From Parcubacteria group bacterium GW2011_GWB1_37_13 (GTDB lineage Bacteria; Patescibacteriota; Minisyncoccia; Phycocordibacterales; UBA9973): a stretch of 14,197 nucleotides of DNA. The notes beneath the pieces were generated by a model. It did not search any database. It saw nothing but the letters and a program-made list of their open reading frames with translations, and was not told where the DNA came from. The stretch lies in contig LBSW01000014.1 of the NCBI GenBank assembly GCA_000990145.1, positions 1 to 14,197 of the forward strand. Direction: 5' to 3'. Of this stretch, positions 1 through 5,759 are shown piece by piece (position 1 is the first letter of the stretch; every line of letters starts with the position of its first letter). A program made the translations under genes and the position numbers.

Positions 1-52
1 CCAGGACGATGAAAAATCCTCGCCTGCTGACCACTTGATTTTTAAAGAACAC
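1..52 (-). CDS. 5' end of a B12-riboswitch-controlled gene (partial; possibly a P-loop nucleotide kinase)
   Basis: Seventeen codons are visible before the window ends. The start is a GTG at 52-50 on the minus strand. It is preceded by AAAGGA (65-60) with a 7-base spacer, one of the better ribosome binding sites in the window. The peptide reads MFFKNQVVSRRGFFIVL. The frame stays open to the edge and lies directly downstream of the cobalamin riboswitch terminator, so this is presumably the regulated gene. The stretch RRGFFIVL resembles the first beta strand before the P-loop in thymidylate kinases. SRRGFF could also be read as a twin-arginine motif. Too little is visible to decide, and the product is left open. 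Confidence 0.45.
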   Translation of the reverse strand, partial: MFFKNQVVSRRGFFIVL

Positions 53-90
53 GGGGTTTTCCTTTCTCTTTGGTTTTGGTTTTTTACAAC

Positions 91-116
91 AAAAAAAATC
101 CTGCTACGAGCAGAAT
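91..116 (-). terminator. Riboswitch-associated intrinsic terminator
   Basis: On the minus strand, ATTCTGCT (116-109) pairs with AGCAGGAT (105-98) around a CGT loop, giving an 8-bp stem with one G-U pair. It is followed directly by eight T residues (98-91). It sits between the cobalamin aptamer and the start codon at 52, the expected place for a transcriptional expression platform. The 5' half of the stem (116-108) can instead pair with GAGCAGGAT at 165-157, forming a 9-bp antiterminator. The two structures exclude each other. Confidence 0.8.
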
Positions 117-127
117 TTTGGAGTCTT

Positions 128-150
128 TTTCGCCATAGACCACAGCGAAA
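128..150 (-). promoter_or_regulatory. Candidate P13/L13 hairpin of the cobalamin riboswitch
   Basis: TTTCGC (150-145) and GCGAAA (133-128) form a 6-bp stem with the 11-base loop TGTGGTCTATG. It lies between the aptamer and the terminator. The loop bases GTGGT (143-139) can pair with GCCGC (238-234) in the J/L5 region of the aptamer, allowing wobble pairs. This is the arrangement of the L5-L13 kissing loop that couples B12 binding to the expression platform in this riboswitch family. The stem is visible in the sequence; the kissing assignment is inferred. Confidence 0.5.
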
Positions 151-175
151 GAGAATATCCTGCTCGGGACTAATA

Positions 176-274
176 AAGTAATTGGTATTCGGACTTGTTC
201 CCTTTGCGATTACGCAAATCGGGACTTACCGTAGCGGCACTGTACTGGAATCTAACCAGTTTCCCCAATCACTT
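176..274 (-). promoter_or_regulatory. Cobalamin riboswitch aptamer (compact form)
   Basis: On the minus strand, a closing helix AAGTGATTGG (274-265) / CCAATTACTT (185-176) encloses the conserved core. The core begins GGGGAA, followed by an ACTGG/CCAGT hairpin (260-244) with a seven-base TTAGATT loop. Next come CAGTGCCGCTACGGTAAG (about 242-225) and a TTTGCG-TAAT-CGCAAA hairpin. The conserved 3' element AAGTCCGAATACC (about 195-183) follows. In order and wording these match the E. coli btuB element (AGGGAA, CCAG/CTGG hairpin, GCAGCGGTAAG, AAGCCCGAAGACC). The peripheral P7-P11 region is reduced to one hairpin. A promoter lies upstream and an intrinsic terminator downstream, so the likely mode is termination of transcription when B12 is bound. 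Confidence 0.88.
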
Positions 275-314
275 CTTTTAATTGTAAATGTAAATAACTT
301 TCTCGGACTCTTGT

Positions 315-342
315 ATTTTATTCTATTCACTCAGTCTGTCAA
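315..342 (-). promoter_or_regulatory. Sigma70-like promoter of the riboswitch transcript
   Basis: TTGACA (342-337) and TAAAAT (320-315) are separated by 16 bases on the minus strand. The -35 box is a perfect consensus. The predicted start near 308 would give a leader of roughly 255 bases that contains the whole aptamer and terminator. Confidence 0.7.
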
Positions 343-418
343 TTTTTGTTGTGGATAACTTTAATGATATAATATATTTGTGTCGATATAATTATTATTT
401 AATTTACTTATTAAAAAT

Positions 419-481
419 ATGCAAGACGGAAATTGTACTTGTGGCACTTCAACACCATGTGTTGTGCACCCAGCAAAGTAA
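419..481 (+). CDS. Possible 20-residue cysteine-rich peptide
   Basis: A short ATG-to-TAA frame encodes MQDGNCTCGTSTPCVVHPAK. It contains a Cys-X-Cys pair, a third Cys and a His, which would suit metal or thiol chemistry. There is no clear Shine-Dalgarno sequence, as for many genes in this window. Two TATAAT boxes lie upstream (368-373 and 387-392); the first has TTGTTG at 346-351 as a possible -35. The frame ends 5 bases from the end of the convergent reductase-like gene. It also contains a 6-bp hairpin, CAACAC/GTGTTG (450-464), without a T-run, so the stretch could be a structured non-coding region instead. I do not recognise the family; only conservation in relatives would establish it. Confidence 0.35.
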   Translation: MQDGNCTCGTSTPCVVHPAK

Positions 482-486
482 GAAAC

Positions 487-1272
487 TTAAAAATAGTCCC
501 AGTCGGGTTCTTTAGCAAAACCAGTATTTGGAATTTGTCCGATTTCCACAAAAATTCCTGTCGCCTTTAATTCCATTTTTTTGCCTGTGGCTTTTTCCTT
601 ATAAACTATTCCTTCCACAAATTTATCGCCTTTTACCTCCAAAATATCTATATTTTTTATAGCTTTCATCTTTGGATTTTTTAAAACTTTAAGAACAGTA
701 ATTTCATCGGCGCGAAAAGTATCGCTGCGATTAAGGAGTGTTACAGATTTACAATAAGCCAAAAGTTGGGCGGCAGTTTCAAACCCAGCATTACCTCCGC
801 CGACAACGGCGACATCCATTCCGGAAAATAGAGGTCCATCGCAAGAAGCGCAATAGGTGAGTCCTTTGTGTTCAAGCCTGTCTGCATTTTTTGCAACGAG
901 CTTTCTTCTGCCACTACCGCTTGTTATTAAAATTGTTTTTGTTAAAAATTCCTCGCTTGTTTCAGTTTTTACCTTAAAGCCCGCATCATTTTTCTCTATA
1001 GCATTTACTTTTTCACCTTCTTTTATTTTCAAAGTAGAACTTTTATTTTCCCCACTTTCAGCATTAGCCAAAACATGCTTCTTAAAATTTTCCGCAAGTT
1101 CATTGCCAGAAAGGGAAGTTGTCCCAATCCAGTTATAAATCTTCTCGGACACGACAGATTGCCCGCCCCATTCGGCAGTTATAAAAAGTGTTTGAAGTCT
1201 TTTACGAGAAGCATACACGGCGGCCGCAGCGCCAGCCGGCCCGCCTCCGATTATTATTAAATCATACACCAT
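487..1272 (-). CDS. Thioredoxin-reductase-like flavoprotein, C-terminally short
   Basis: The protein is 261 aa from the ATG at 1272, where it begins MVYDLIIIGGGPAG; a GTG 15 bases upstream is a weaker start. It has the FAD dinucleotide fold GGGPAG (residues 9-14), the redox-active CASC of thioredoxin reductases (141-144, followed by DGP), and a second nucleotide fold GGGNAGFE (158-165). The usual NADPH-selective HRRxxxR is altered to NRSDTFR (181-187), so cofactor preference is uncertain. Family members normally run to about 305-320 aa and end with an FAD-contacting GVFAAGD-type segment. Here the frame stops just after FVEIGQIPNT (241-250), and no remnant of the missing part is seen in any downstream minus-strand frame. 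It lies 40 bases after ftsZ and is probably co-transcribed with it. It could be a specialised reductase or a decaying gene. Confidence 0.85.
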   Translation of the reverse strand: MVYDLIIIGGGPAGAAAAVYASRKRLQTLFITAEWGGQSVVSEKIYNWIGTTSLSGNELAENFKKHVLANAESGENKSSTLKIKEGEKVNAIEKNDAGFKVKTETSEEFLTKTILITSGSGRRKLVAKNADRLEHKGLTYCASCDGPLFSGMDVAVVGGGNAGFETAAQLLAYCKSVTLLNRSDTFRADEITVLKVLKNPKMKAIKNIDILEVKGDKFVEGIVYKEKATGKKMELKATGIFVEIGQIPNTGFAKEPDWDYF

Positions 1273-1312
1273 ACAGCTAGTATACACTATATAATAGAAT
1301 TTTTGAAAAAGT

Positions 1313-2497
1313 TTATTTTTTTCGTCTCAAAAATGCTGGAACAGCGCTCCAATCATCACCATCATCTTCTATGATTTCCTCTTTAACCTCTTTTTTATCT
1401 GTTTTTTTAATGAAATCGCTATTGCTTATATTTCCATTCTGGATGCTGTTGTGTATTTCTTTTTTAACCACAGTCGGATTTTCATCTTTGAGAAGAGTTT
1501 GGCCTCCTGCCCCGCCGCTAAAAAGGCTTTTGCGAGGCATGTCAGCCGGGAAATTGGTAGCAATAACTGTAACTTTTATTTCACCCTTTTTCAATTTTTC
1601 ATCGCGAATTGTGCCAAAGATTACTTTTGCGTCTTTGTCAATTGATTCTGTAATTATCTTTGCCGCTTCTTGAATTTCGTGAATAGTCAAATCGTCTCCG
1701 CCAGAAATTGCAAAAAGCACTCCTTTAGCGCCGTGAATTGAAATCTCCAAAAGCGGAGAGTTGATTGCCGCAATAGCCGCTTTTTCAGAGCGTTTTTCGC
1801 CTGATGCAATGCCGATACCCATCAAAGCGCTCCCTGCTTCTCTCATCACAGCTTGAATGTCTGCAAAGTCCACATTAATGATGCCAGGAGTAGTAATAAG
1901 GTCTGAAATGCCTTCTACAGCTTGACGTAAAACGTTATCACAACGGGCAAAAGCTTCTTTGAAATTAGTGTTTTTATCTGATAATTGGATCAATTTATCA
2001 TTTGGAATTATGATAATCGCATCTACCTCTTTAGATAATTCCTCAATTCCTTTTTCAGCGATTTTCATTCGGTGATTGCCTTCAAAGAAAAAAGGTTTAG
2101 TTGTAACAGCAACGGTGAGTATGCCTTGCTCTTTGGCTGCGCGGGCAATAATCGGAGCGGCGCCAGTGCCCGTGCCTCCTCCCATTCCACAAGCGATGAA
2201 AATCATATCAGCTCCCTTGATAACATCTTGAATTTCAGATTTTGTTTCTTCAGCCGCTTTTTTGCCAACCTCTGGATTCATTCCGGCGCCCAAACCTTTA
2301 GTTAAATTCTTGCCGATGTGAATCTTTTTTTCAGCTAGAGAATGATGCAGATCTTGCGTGTCAGTATTCATACAAATGAAAGAAACTCCCTTAACTTTAG
2401 AATTTATCATATGGTTAACAGTATTTTTACCAGACCCTCCTATTCCGATAACCATAATGCGAGCGAAACTTTCTATTACTTGGTTTATTTTTGGCAT
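1313..2497 (-). CDS. ftsZ: Cell division GTPase FtsZ
   Basis: FtsZ is the tubulin-like GTPase that polymerises at midcell to form the Z ring. The ATG at 2497 gives 394 aa starting [24 protein letters not shown] start 48 bases upstream would add a tail not typical of the family. Visible features are the GTP-binding loop GGGTGTG (residues 106-112), the early strand GIGGSGKNT (18-26) and the catalytic T7-loop NVDFAD (208-213). A variable acidic linker follows. The protein ends in [12 protein letters not shown], a good copy of the C-terminal peptide that binds FtsA. ftsA lies upstream on the same strand but is separated by the REP/transposase island. A strong palindrome sits 66 bases before the start, so ftsZ probably has its own promoter; TATTCTATACAAT at 2534-2522 is a candidate -10 region. 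Confidence 0.97.
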   Translation of the reverse strand: MPKINQVIESFARIMVIGIGGSGKNTVNHMINSKVKGVSFICMNTDTQDLHHSLAEKKIHIGKNLTKGLGAGMNPEVGKKAAEETKSEIQDVIKGADMIFIACGMGGGTGTGAAPIIARAAKEQGILTVAVTTKPFFFEGNHRMKIAEKGIEELSKEVDAIIIIPNDKLIQLSDKNTNFKEAFARCDNVLRQAVEGISDLITTPGIINVDFADIQAVMREAGSALMGIGIASGEKRSEKAAIAAINSPLLEISIHGAKGVLFAISGGDDLTIHEIQEAAKIITESIDKDAKVIFGTIRDEKLKKGEIKVTVIATNFPADMPRKSLFSGGAGGQTLLKDENPTVVKKEIHNSIQNGNISNSDFIKKTDKKEVKEEIIEDDGDDWSAVPAFLRRKK

Positions 2498-2563
2498 AAT
2501 CTTGTTTGTGTTAATTTTTAAATTGTATAGAATACACACTATCACTCACATAAAGAAAAGTAA

Positions 2564-2594
2564 AGTCACTTGGAGGCCTTGCCTCCAAGTGACT
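2564..2594. repeat. REP palindrome copy 1 (longest; possible terminator toward ftsZ)
   Basis: The arms agtcacttggaggc (2564-2577) and gcctccaagtgact (2581-2594) are perfectly complementary over 14 bp, with the loop CTT. On the minus strand the stem is followed by TTTACTTTTCTTT. It could therefore act as an intrinsic terminator for transcription arriving from ftsA and the transposase. It lies 66 bases upstream of the ftsZ start. Confidence 0.85.
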
Positions 2595-2660
2595 CAAAGT
2601 GACGTATGTTCGAGTTTGTTTATTAATAGTTGCAATTTATTGTTGAAGTAGACTGTAATA

Positions 2661-3164
2661 ATGATTGAGACTTTACTAAACGCACAAGAAAAGGAAGTAA
2701 TTAGAAAATTATTTTTTGAAGATAAAAATTTAGTTGAGATTGGCAAGGAAATAGGATTATCACCAACACGTATAAGGACGATTAAAGAAGTTGCTTTGAG
2801 AAAATTAAGACATTCTAAAAGTTTAAAGTATACAGAAAGAGTTGAATTAAATAGTCGAGATAAGACTACCTACGAAGACAGATTGAGTAGTATTGTTAAT
2901 ATTATATACACTTCAAAAGTGGAAGAAAATGAAAAAATAAAAAAAATCTTGTATAAAATTGATGCTTTCACTTGGATAAAGCGAGGTCGTCTAAGGAAGC
3001 TCAATTCCTCAGTTTTCAATGAAATATGTGATGAAATAAAAGCGATAGTTTCTAAAGAAAAATATAATGACCAAAATATTTTAGCTTTAAATAGAATTGT
3101 GAAAAGATTGGAACAGGAGGTAGATAAAGCGAATCAAAACTTGGAGGCAAGGCCTCCAAGTTAG
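2661..3164 (+). CDS. Orphan sigma-region-4-like HTH protein in the REP island
   Basis: The 167-aa protein starts with a sigma70 region 4-type helix-turn-helix: LLNAQEKEVIRKLFF, then LVEIGKEIGLSPTRIRTIKE (residues 24-43), then ALRKLRH. This matches the -35-recognition motif EIGxxLGxSxxRIRxIExxALxKLR. No region 2 core-binding domain is present. The remainder (about 55-160) is charged and probably helical, with no recognised domain. It may bind DNA near the -35 element or be a regulator carried by the island. The last seven residues, LEARPPS, and the stop codon are encoded entirely by palindrome copy 2, so its natural C-terminus was probably altered by that insertion. It is the only gene on this strand between 482 and 5760, divergent from ftsZ and convergent with the transposase (3-base gap). 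The function is not established. Confidence 0.7.
   Translation: MIETLLNAQEKEVIRKLFFEDKNLVEIGKEIGLSPTRIRTIKEVALRKLRHSKSLKYTERVELNSRDKTTYEDRLSSIVNIIYTSKVEENEKIKKILYKIDAFTWIKRGRLRKLNSSVFNEICDEIKAIVSKEKYNDQNILALNRIVKRLEQEVDKANQNLEARPPS
3138..3162. repeat. REP palindrome copy 2 (inside the 3' end of the HTH gene)
   Basis: The arms aacttggaggc (3138-3148) and gcctccaagtt (3152-3162) flank the loop AAG, giving an 11-bp perfect stem. It supplies the final codons of the sigma-like gene and ends just before the transposase stop codon. Confidence 0.9.
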
Positions 3165-3167
3165 AAG

Positions 3168-3812
3168 TTAGACAAATTCAAGATTATCAACTTCATCTTT
3201 TTTTTCACAAGTGTTTTTCCAAGTTTTTAGCGCAAATTCTTCATATTCTTTTTTGGATTTAAACTGACTAAGTATTATAGATTTTTCACAAAAATTAAAA
3301 TTAGTTGATTGTGTATATTCAATCCAACTTGACGCACTTAAAGATTTTTTAATTACTCCATTTTTATCATAATTATTTAAGTTTACATAAGAGCTTACTT
3401 GTAGTAAGTATTCGTTTGAATTTATATGTTTGCTTTTAAATTTTCCTTGGAAAAGTGAACCAGATCTTTTATTTTTCTCATTAAAGTACATGGTATAACC
3501 GGTTCCAATTCGTTGCATGAATTTTTCTATTCCTTTTTCTACAAGAGGAGTAAGGATAAAATGATAATGATTAGAATTCAAGCAATAAGCAATAAACTTC
3601 ACTAACTTGGAGGCCTTGCCTCCAAGTTCCTTCTTTTTTATAAAACTATTTTCATACAAACTGCCAATAGGATCTTTAGTATTAAATTCTTTCATGCTTT
3701 GAAAGAATCTTCCTAAATCTGATTTGTTAGAAAATATATTTCTCTTATCTACACCTCTATTATAAATATGGTAATACTCACCCTCTACAAAATTTGTTTT
3801 TCTTAGTGACAT
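3168..3812 (-). CDS. REP-associated tyrosine transposase (Y1/HUH family)
   Basis: This 214-aa protein belongs to the Y1 transposase superfamily, single-strand DNA nucleases that cut at hairpins. It begins with the family signature YYHIYNRGVDKRNIF (residues 13-27). It carries the HUH metal motif in AYCLNSNHYHFIL (75-87; H82 and H84). The likely catalytic tyrosine is Y135 in NEYLLQVSSYVNLN, about 51 residues after the HUH motif as in E. coli TnpA-REP; Y142 is an alternative. Residues 62-70 (ELGGKASKL) are encoded by palindrome copy 3, so its own REP lies in frame in a loop before the HUH strand. TATAAT lies about 10 bases upstream of the ATG on its strand (3828-3823), suggesting a nearly leaderless message. 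All key residues are present, so it may be active. Confidence 0.9.
   Translation of the reverse strand: MSLRKTNFVEGEYYHIYNRGVDKRNIFSNKSDLGRFFQSMKEFNTKDPIGSLYENSFIKKKELGGKASKLVKFIAYCLNSNHYHFILTPLVEKGIEKFMQRIGTGYTMYFNEKNKRSGSLFQGKFKSKHINSNEYLLQVSSYVNLNNYDKNGVIKKSLSASSWIEYTQSTNFNFCEKSIILSQFKSKKEYEEFALKTWKNTCEKKDEVDNLEFV
3604..3628. repeat. REP palindrome copy 3 (in frame inside the transposase gene)
   Basis: The arms aacttggaggc (3604-3614) and gcctccaagtt (3618-3628) flank the loop CTT. Read on the minus strand it encodes ELGGKAS within the transposase without breaking the frame. The orientation is opposite to copies 2 and 4. Confidence 0.9.
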
Positions 3813-3836
3813 AAGGTTATTATATTAAAACAATCA

Positions 3837-3857
3837 TTTGGAGGCAAGGCCTCCAAA
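3837..3857. repeat. REP palindrome copy 4 (upstream of the transposase)
   Basis: The arms tttggaggc (3837-3845) and gcctccaaa (3849-3857) flank the loop AAG, giving a 9-bp perfect stem. It lies between the ftsA stop codon (3884) and the transposase start. The sequence ctccaaaga at its right end recurs 22 bases later (3873-3881). Confidence 0.88.
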
Positions 3858-3883
3858 GAGGTCTCCTAAGAACTCCAAAGAAG

Positions 3884-5047
3884 TTACGGCATGAGTTGCT
3901 TTATGCTTGATTTTAAGGTGTTTTTTAGATCTTTTAAGAGATTAATAAATAAACCTTCAGAGTAACCATTAGCATCTCTGCTGGATATTATGAGACCTAG
4001 AGCAGTAAACCAAGAAGAGTCGCGAAGTTTAGTTTTTAGGTTGCCGAAAATATCAGTTGTTCCGAGGATTGAGGGAAGTTTAAGCACAGATTTTGAAAGT
4101 TCTTCAAGTCTTGCGATGTTTGCGCTTCCGCCCACGAACACTATGCCCGCCGGCAAAAGCTCATTTCGCTTTATTTTTTTAAAATGATTTTCTATTAGTT
4201 CAAAAATATCAGAAAGGCGCGCTTCAGTAATTTCGTCCAATTTTTTCTTTGAAAAATTCTCTTCAATATTCCCTAGTTTAAAACGTTCCGCCATTTCAAG
4301 AGGAATTTTGAATCCTAACGCGATATCATTTGTAATATCTGTTCCACCTATGGAAAAAGTTTGAAGCGATATCGGCAATCCATTTTCAAAAACGCAAAGC
4401 GATGTCGTTTGATGTCCTATATTAACTAATGCCACTCCCACAATTTTTTGCTTTTCGGACAATGTAATTTGACTGAGAGCTACAGGGGAGGCGATGACAT
4501 CTATAGTTTCCACTCCCGCCTTCGCTACAACTTCTATCAAGTCTTCCAAATGCTGTATAGAATAAGTCACAAAAAAGGCTTTTACTTCAAGCTTAGTTCC
4601 GCGCATGCCTTCCAATCGTCCTAGCACTTCTTTTCCATCAAGCCGGGAAGAAATATGAAATACCTGAATAATTTTTTTATTGCTCAAATTTAAATTATCT
4701 TCGCAATCTTGCAGCGCTTTATTTATATCCAGACTCGTAACTTCGCCGTCAGCTTTGGAAATAATCGCTGAACCGGAACTTAGTTCTCCGCGCAGACTTA
4801 TGCCGCCGACTGAAATAAATGCGCGTTTTATTTTTACGCCAGAAGATTTTTCAGCCATTGCTATGGCATTTTTTACTGAAATTACCGCGGGCAAGGTTTC
4901 AACGACGTATCCGCGCCGCATACCCTGTGTTTCACTTTCACCGCCACCAATAATTTTAGGATTTTTCTCTCCTTTTAGAAATTCCCCCACCACGACTCTT
5001 GTCATTGAGGAGCCTACGTCTATTCCCACTGAAATATTTCTTATCAT
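3884..5047 (-). CDS. ftsA: Cell division protein FtsA
   Basis: FtsA is an actin-like ATPase that tethers FtsZ filaments to the membrane and recruits later division proteins. The 387-aa protein opens MIRNISVGIDVGSSMTRVVVG, the phosphate-1 loop of the actin/Hsp70 fold. The SHS2 subdomain that replaces an actin subdomain is expected at about 75-165. The second phosphate loop VNIGHQTTSLCVF is at 208-220, IGGTDIT at 233-239 and the adenosine motif GIVFVGGSANI at 301-311. The C-terminus LFINLLKDLKNTLKSSIKQLMP is amphipathic, as expected for its membrane anchor. Its start lies 92 bases inside the upstream ybeY frame. That start fits the family well, so the long overlap lies on the ybeY side. ftsZ, its partner, is now separated from it by the REP island. 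Confidence 0.96.
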   Translation of the reverse strand: MIRNISVGIDVGSSMTRVVVGEFLKGEKNPKIIGGGESETQGMRRGYVVETLPAVISVKNAIAMAEKSSGVKIKRAFISVGGISLRGELSSGSAIISKADGEVTSLDINKALQDCEDNLNLSNKKIIQVFHISSRLDGKEVLGRLEGMRGTKLEVKAFFVTYSIQHLEDLIEVVAKAGVETIDVIASPVALSQITLSEKQKIVGVALVNIGHQTTSLCVFENGLPISLQTFSIGGTDITNDIALGFKIPLEMAERFKLGNIEENFSKKKLDEITEARLSDIFELIENHFKKIKRNELLPAGIVFVGGSANIARLEELSKSVLKLPSILGTTDIFGNLKTKLRDSSWFTALGLIISSRDANGYSEGLFINLLKDLKNTLKSSIKQLMP

Positions 5048-5369
5048 ATTTTTTGCTATAAAATTTTTCTGCTCTCTCCATTGTACTACTATGTTTCATT
5101 CCTTTCAAATGAAGCATTCCGTGGATAACTAAGAAACTCAAGAATTGATTGAAAGTTTTTGAAAAACTTTTTGCCTCCCTTTTTATTACAGCTGGACACA
5201 GTATTATTTCTCCTTCATCTTTACGCAAAGAGAAAGAAAGAACATTAGTTGCTTTATCTTTTTTCCTATACTTTTTATTTATTTCTCTAGATTGCTTTTC
5301 AGAAACACAGGTCATGGACAAAGAATATTGTTTACCCAAAATATCATTTTTTAATTTTTCAAAACACAT
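4956..5369 (-). CDS. ybeY: Endoribonuclease / rRNA maturation factor YbeY
   Basis: YbeY is a zinc-dependent ribonuclease involved in 16S rRNA maturation and ribosome quality control. The 137-aa product contains NKKYRKKDKATNVLSFSL (about 31-48), matching NxxYRxKDxxTDVLSF, and the zinc motif HGMLHLKGMKH (H83, H87, H93). In most relatives the residue before the last His is Asp; here it is Lys. After about residue 107 the frame runs 92 bases into ftsA, adding a basic tail (NRRRLLNDKSRGGG and on). A core of about 110 residues would be a normal length, so the tail may be an accidental extension. The start lies 4 bases after rpsU, implying a shared transcript of rpsU, ybeY and ftsA. Confidence 0.9.
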   Translation of the reverse strand: MCFEKLKNDILGKQYSLSMTCVSEKQSREINKKYRKKDKATNVLSFSLRKDEGEIILCPAVIKREAKSFSKTFNQFLSFLVIHGMLHLKGMKHSSTMERAEKFYSKKYDKKYFSGNRRRLLNDKSRGGGISKRREKS

Positions 5370-5373
5370 ATTC

Positions 5374-5607
5374 TTACTTAGTTACCATCTTGCCAAGCTT
5401 TTTGAGTTTCTCTATTTCTTTTCTGCGAGCCATTCTCTTTAGCGCGCTTTTTTTCACTTTTAGCTTAGATTCTTTTCGAATGTTATAGCGAGCGCTCTTT
5501 ACTTTTCGTATTATGCCTGATTCTTGAATTCTGCGCGAAAAACGGCGCAAAATACTAGAATTATTTTCATTTGGATTTTTTCTAACCTCTATTACAGTTC
5601 TTGCCAT
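5374..5607 (-). CDS. rpsU: 30S ribosomal protein bS21
   Basis: The 77-aa highly basic protein MARTVIEVRKNPNENNSSIL... matches bS21. It has the short N-terminal strand, then the SILRRFSRRIQESGIIRKVKSARY helix region (whose family counterpart is ALRRFKRxxxxxGVLxExRRREFY), and a lysine/arginine-rich C-terminus. bS21 sits on the 30S platform near the anti-Shine-Dalgarno end of 16S rRNA and assists initiation. It is the first gene of the minus-strand unit leading to ybeY and ftsA. A promoter at 5716-5688 would give a leader of about 75 bases containing a small hairpin, GGAGT-ACTT-ATTCC. Confidence 0.93.
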   Translation of the reverse strand: MARTVIEVRKNPNENNSSILRRFSRRIQESGIIRKVKSARYNIRKESKLKVKKSALKRMARRKEIEKLKKLGKMVTK

Positions 5608-5687
5608 CCCGATATGAGAAATTAAAAAATTATAATATGACCTTCAAACTTACCCCGCAGATTTTCATACGGAATAAGTACTCCAAC

Positions 5688-5716
5688 AGACTATCATATA
5701 AATAATTTTTTGTAAA
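5688..5716 (-). promoter_or_regulatory. Promoter of the rpsU-ybeY-ftsA unit
   Basis: TTTACA (5716-5711) and TAGTCT (5693-5688) are separated by 17 bases on the minus strand. It lies back to back with the greA promoter. TATAAT closer to the gene (near 5633) lacks a good -35. Confidence 0.5.
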
Positions 5717-5722
5717 ACTTAA

Positions 5723-5750
5723 TTGACTTTTTTATAAAAAAATATAAAAT
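5723..5750 (+). promoter_or_regulatory. Promoter of greA
   Basis: TTGACT (5723-5728) and TAAAAT (5745-5750) are separated by 16 bases. Transcription would start about 5757, only a few bases before the greA ATG at 5760. The message would therefore be essentially leaderless, consistent with the lack of any Shine-Dalgarno sequence. Confidence 0.6.
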
Positions 5751-5759
5751 GACTAGATT

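Larger units (their letters stand above)
2564..3857. mobile_element. REP/RAYT island inserted between ftsA and ftsZ
   Basis: This segment separates ftsZ from ftsA, which are normally adjacent. It contains four copies of one palindrome (arms ttggaggc/gcctccaa around a 3-base loop), a Y1/HUH transposase gene on the minus strand and a sigma-region-4-like gene on the plus strand. Copies 1 and 3 have the loop CTT on the plus strand; copies 2 and 4 have AAG, so they point the other way. Copies 2 and 4 closely bracket the transposase: copy 2 ends 5 bases past its stop and copy 4 begins 24 bases before its start. This fits the known partnership of REP palindromes with REP-associated tyrosine transposases. 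The outer limits of the island are inferred from the outermost palindromes; no clean target duplication is seen. Confidence 0.7.

Noticed and set aside
450..464. CAACAC-CAT-GTGTTG hairpin as terminator for the reductase-like gene
   Set aside because: The stem is only 6 bp and no T-run follows on either strand.
857..1138. Open frame on the plus strand opposite the reductase-like gene
   Set aside because: It is a shadow of the minus-strand coding sequence, with no start signal or recognisable domain.
2498..2545. Upstream GTG start for ftsZ
   Set aside because: The added residues MIVCILYNLK are not typical of FtsZ and fall in the putative promoter; the ATG at 2497 fits the family.
2564..3857. 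CRISPR-like array formed by the four repeated palindromes
   Set aside because: Spacing is irregular (hundreds of bases), orientation alternates and genes lie between; the copies fit REP elements instead.
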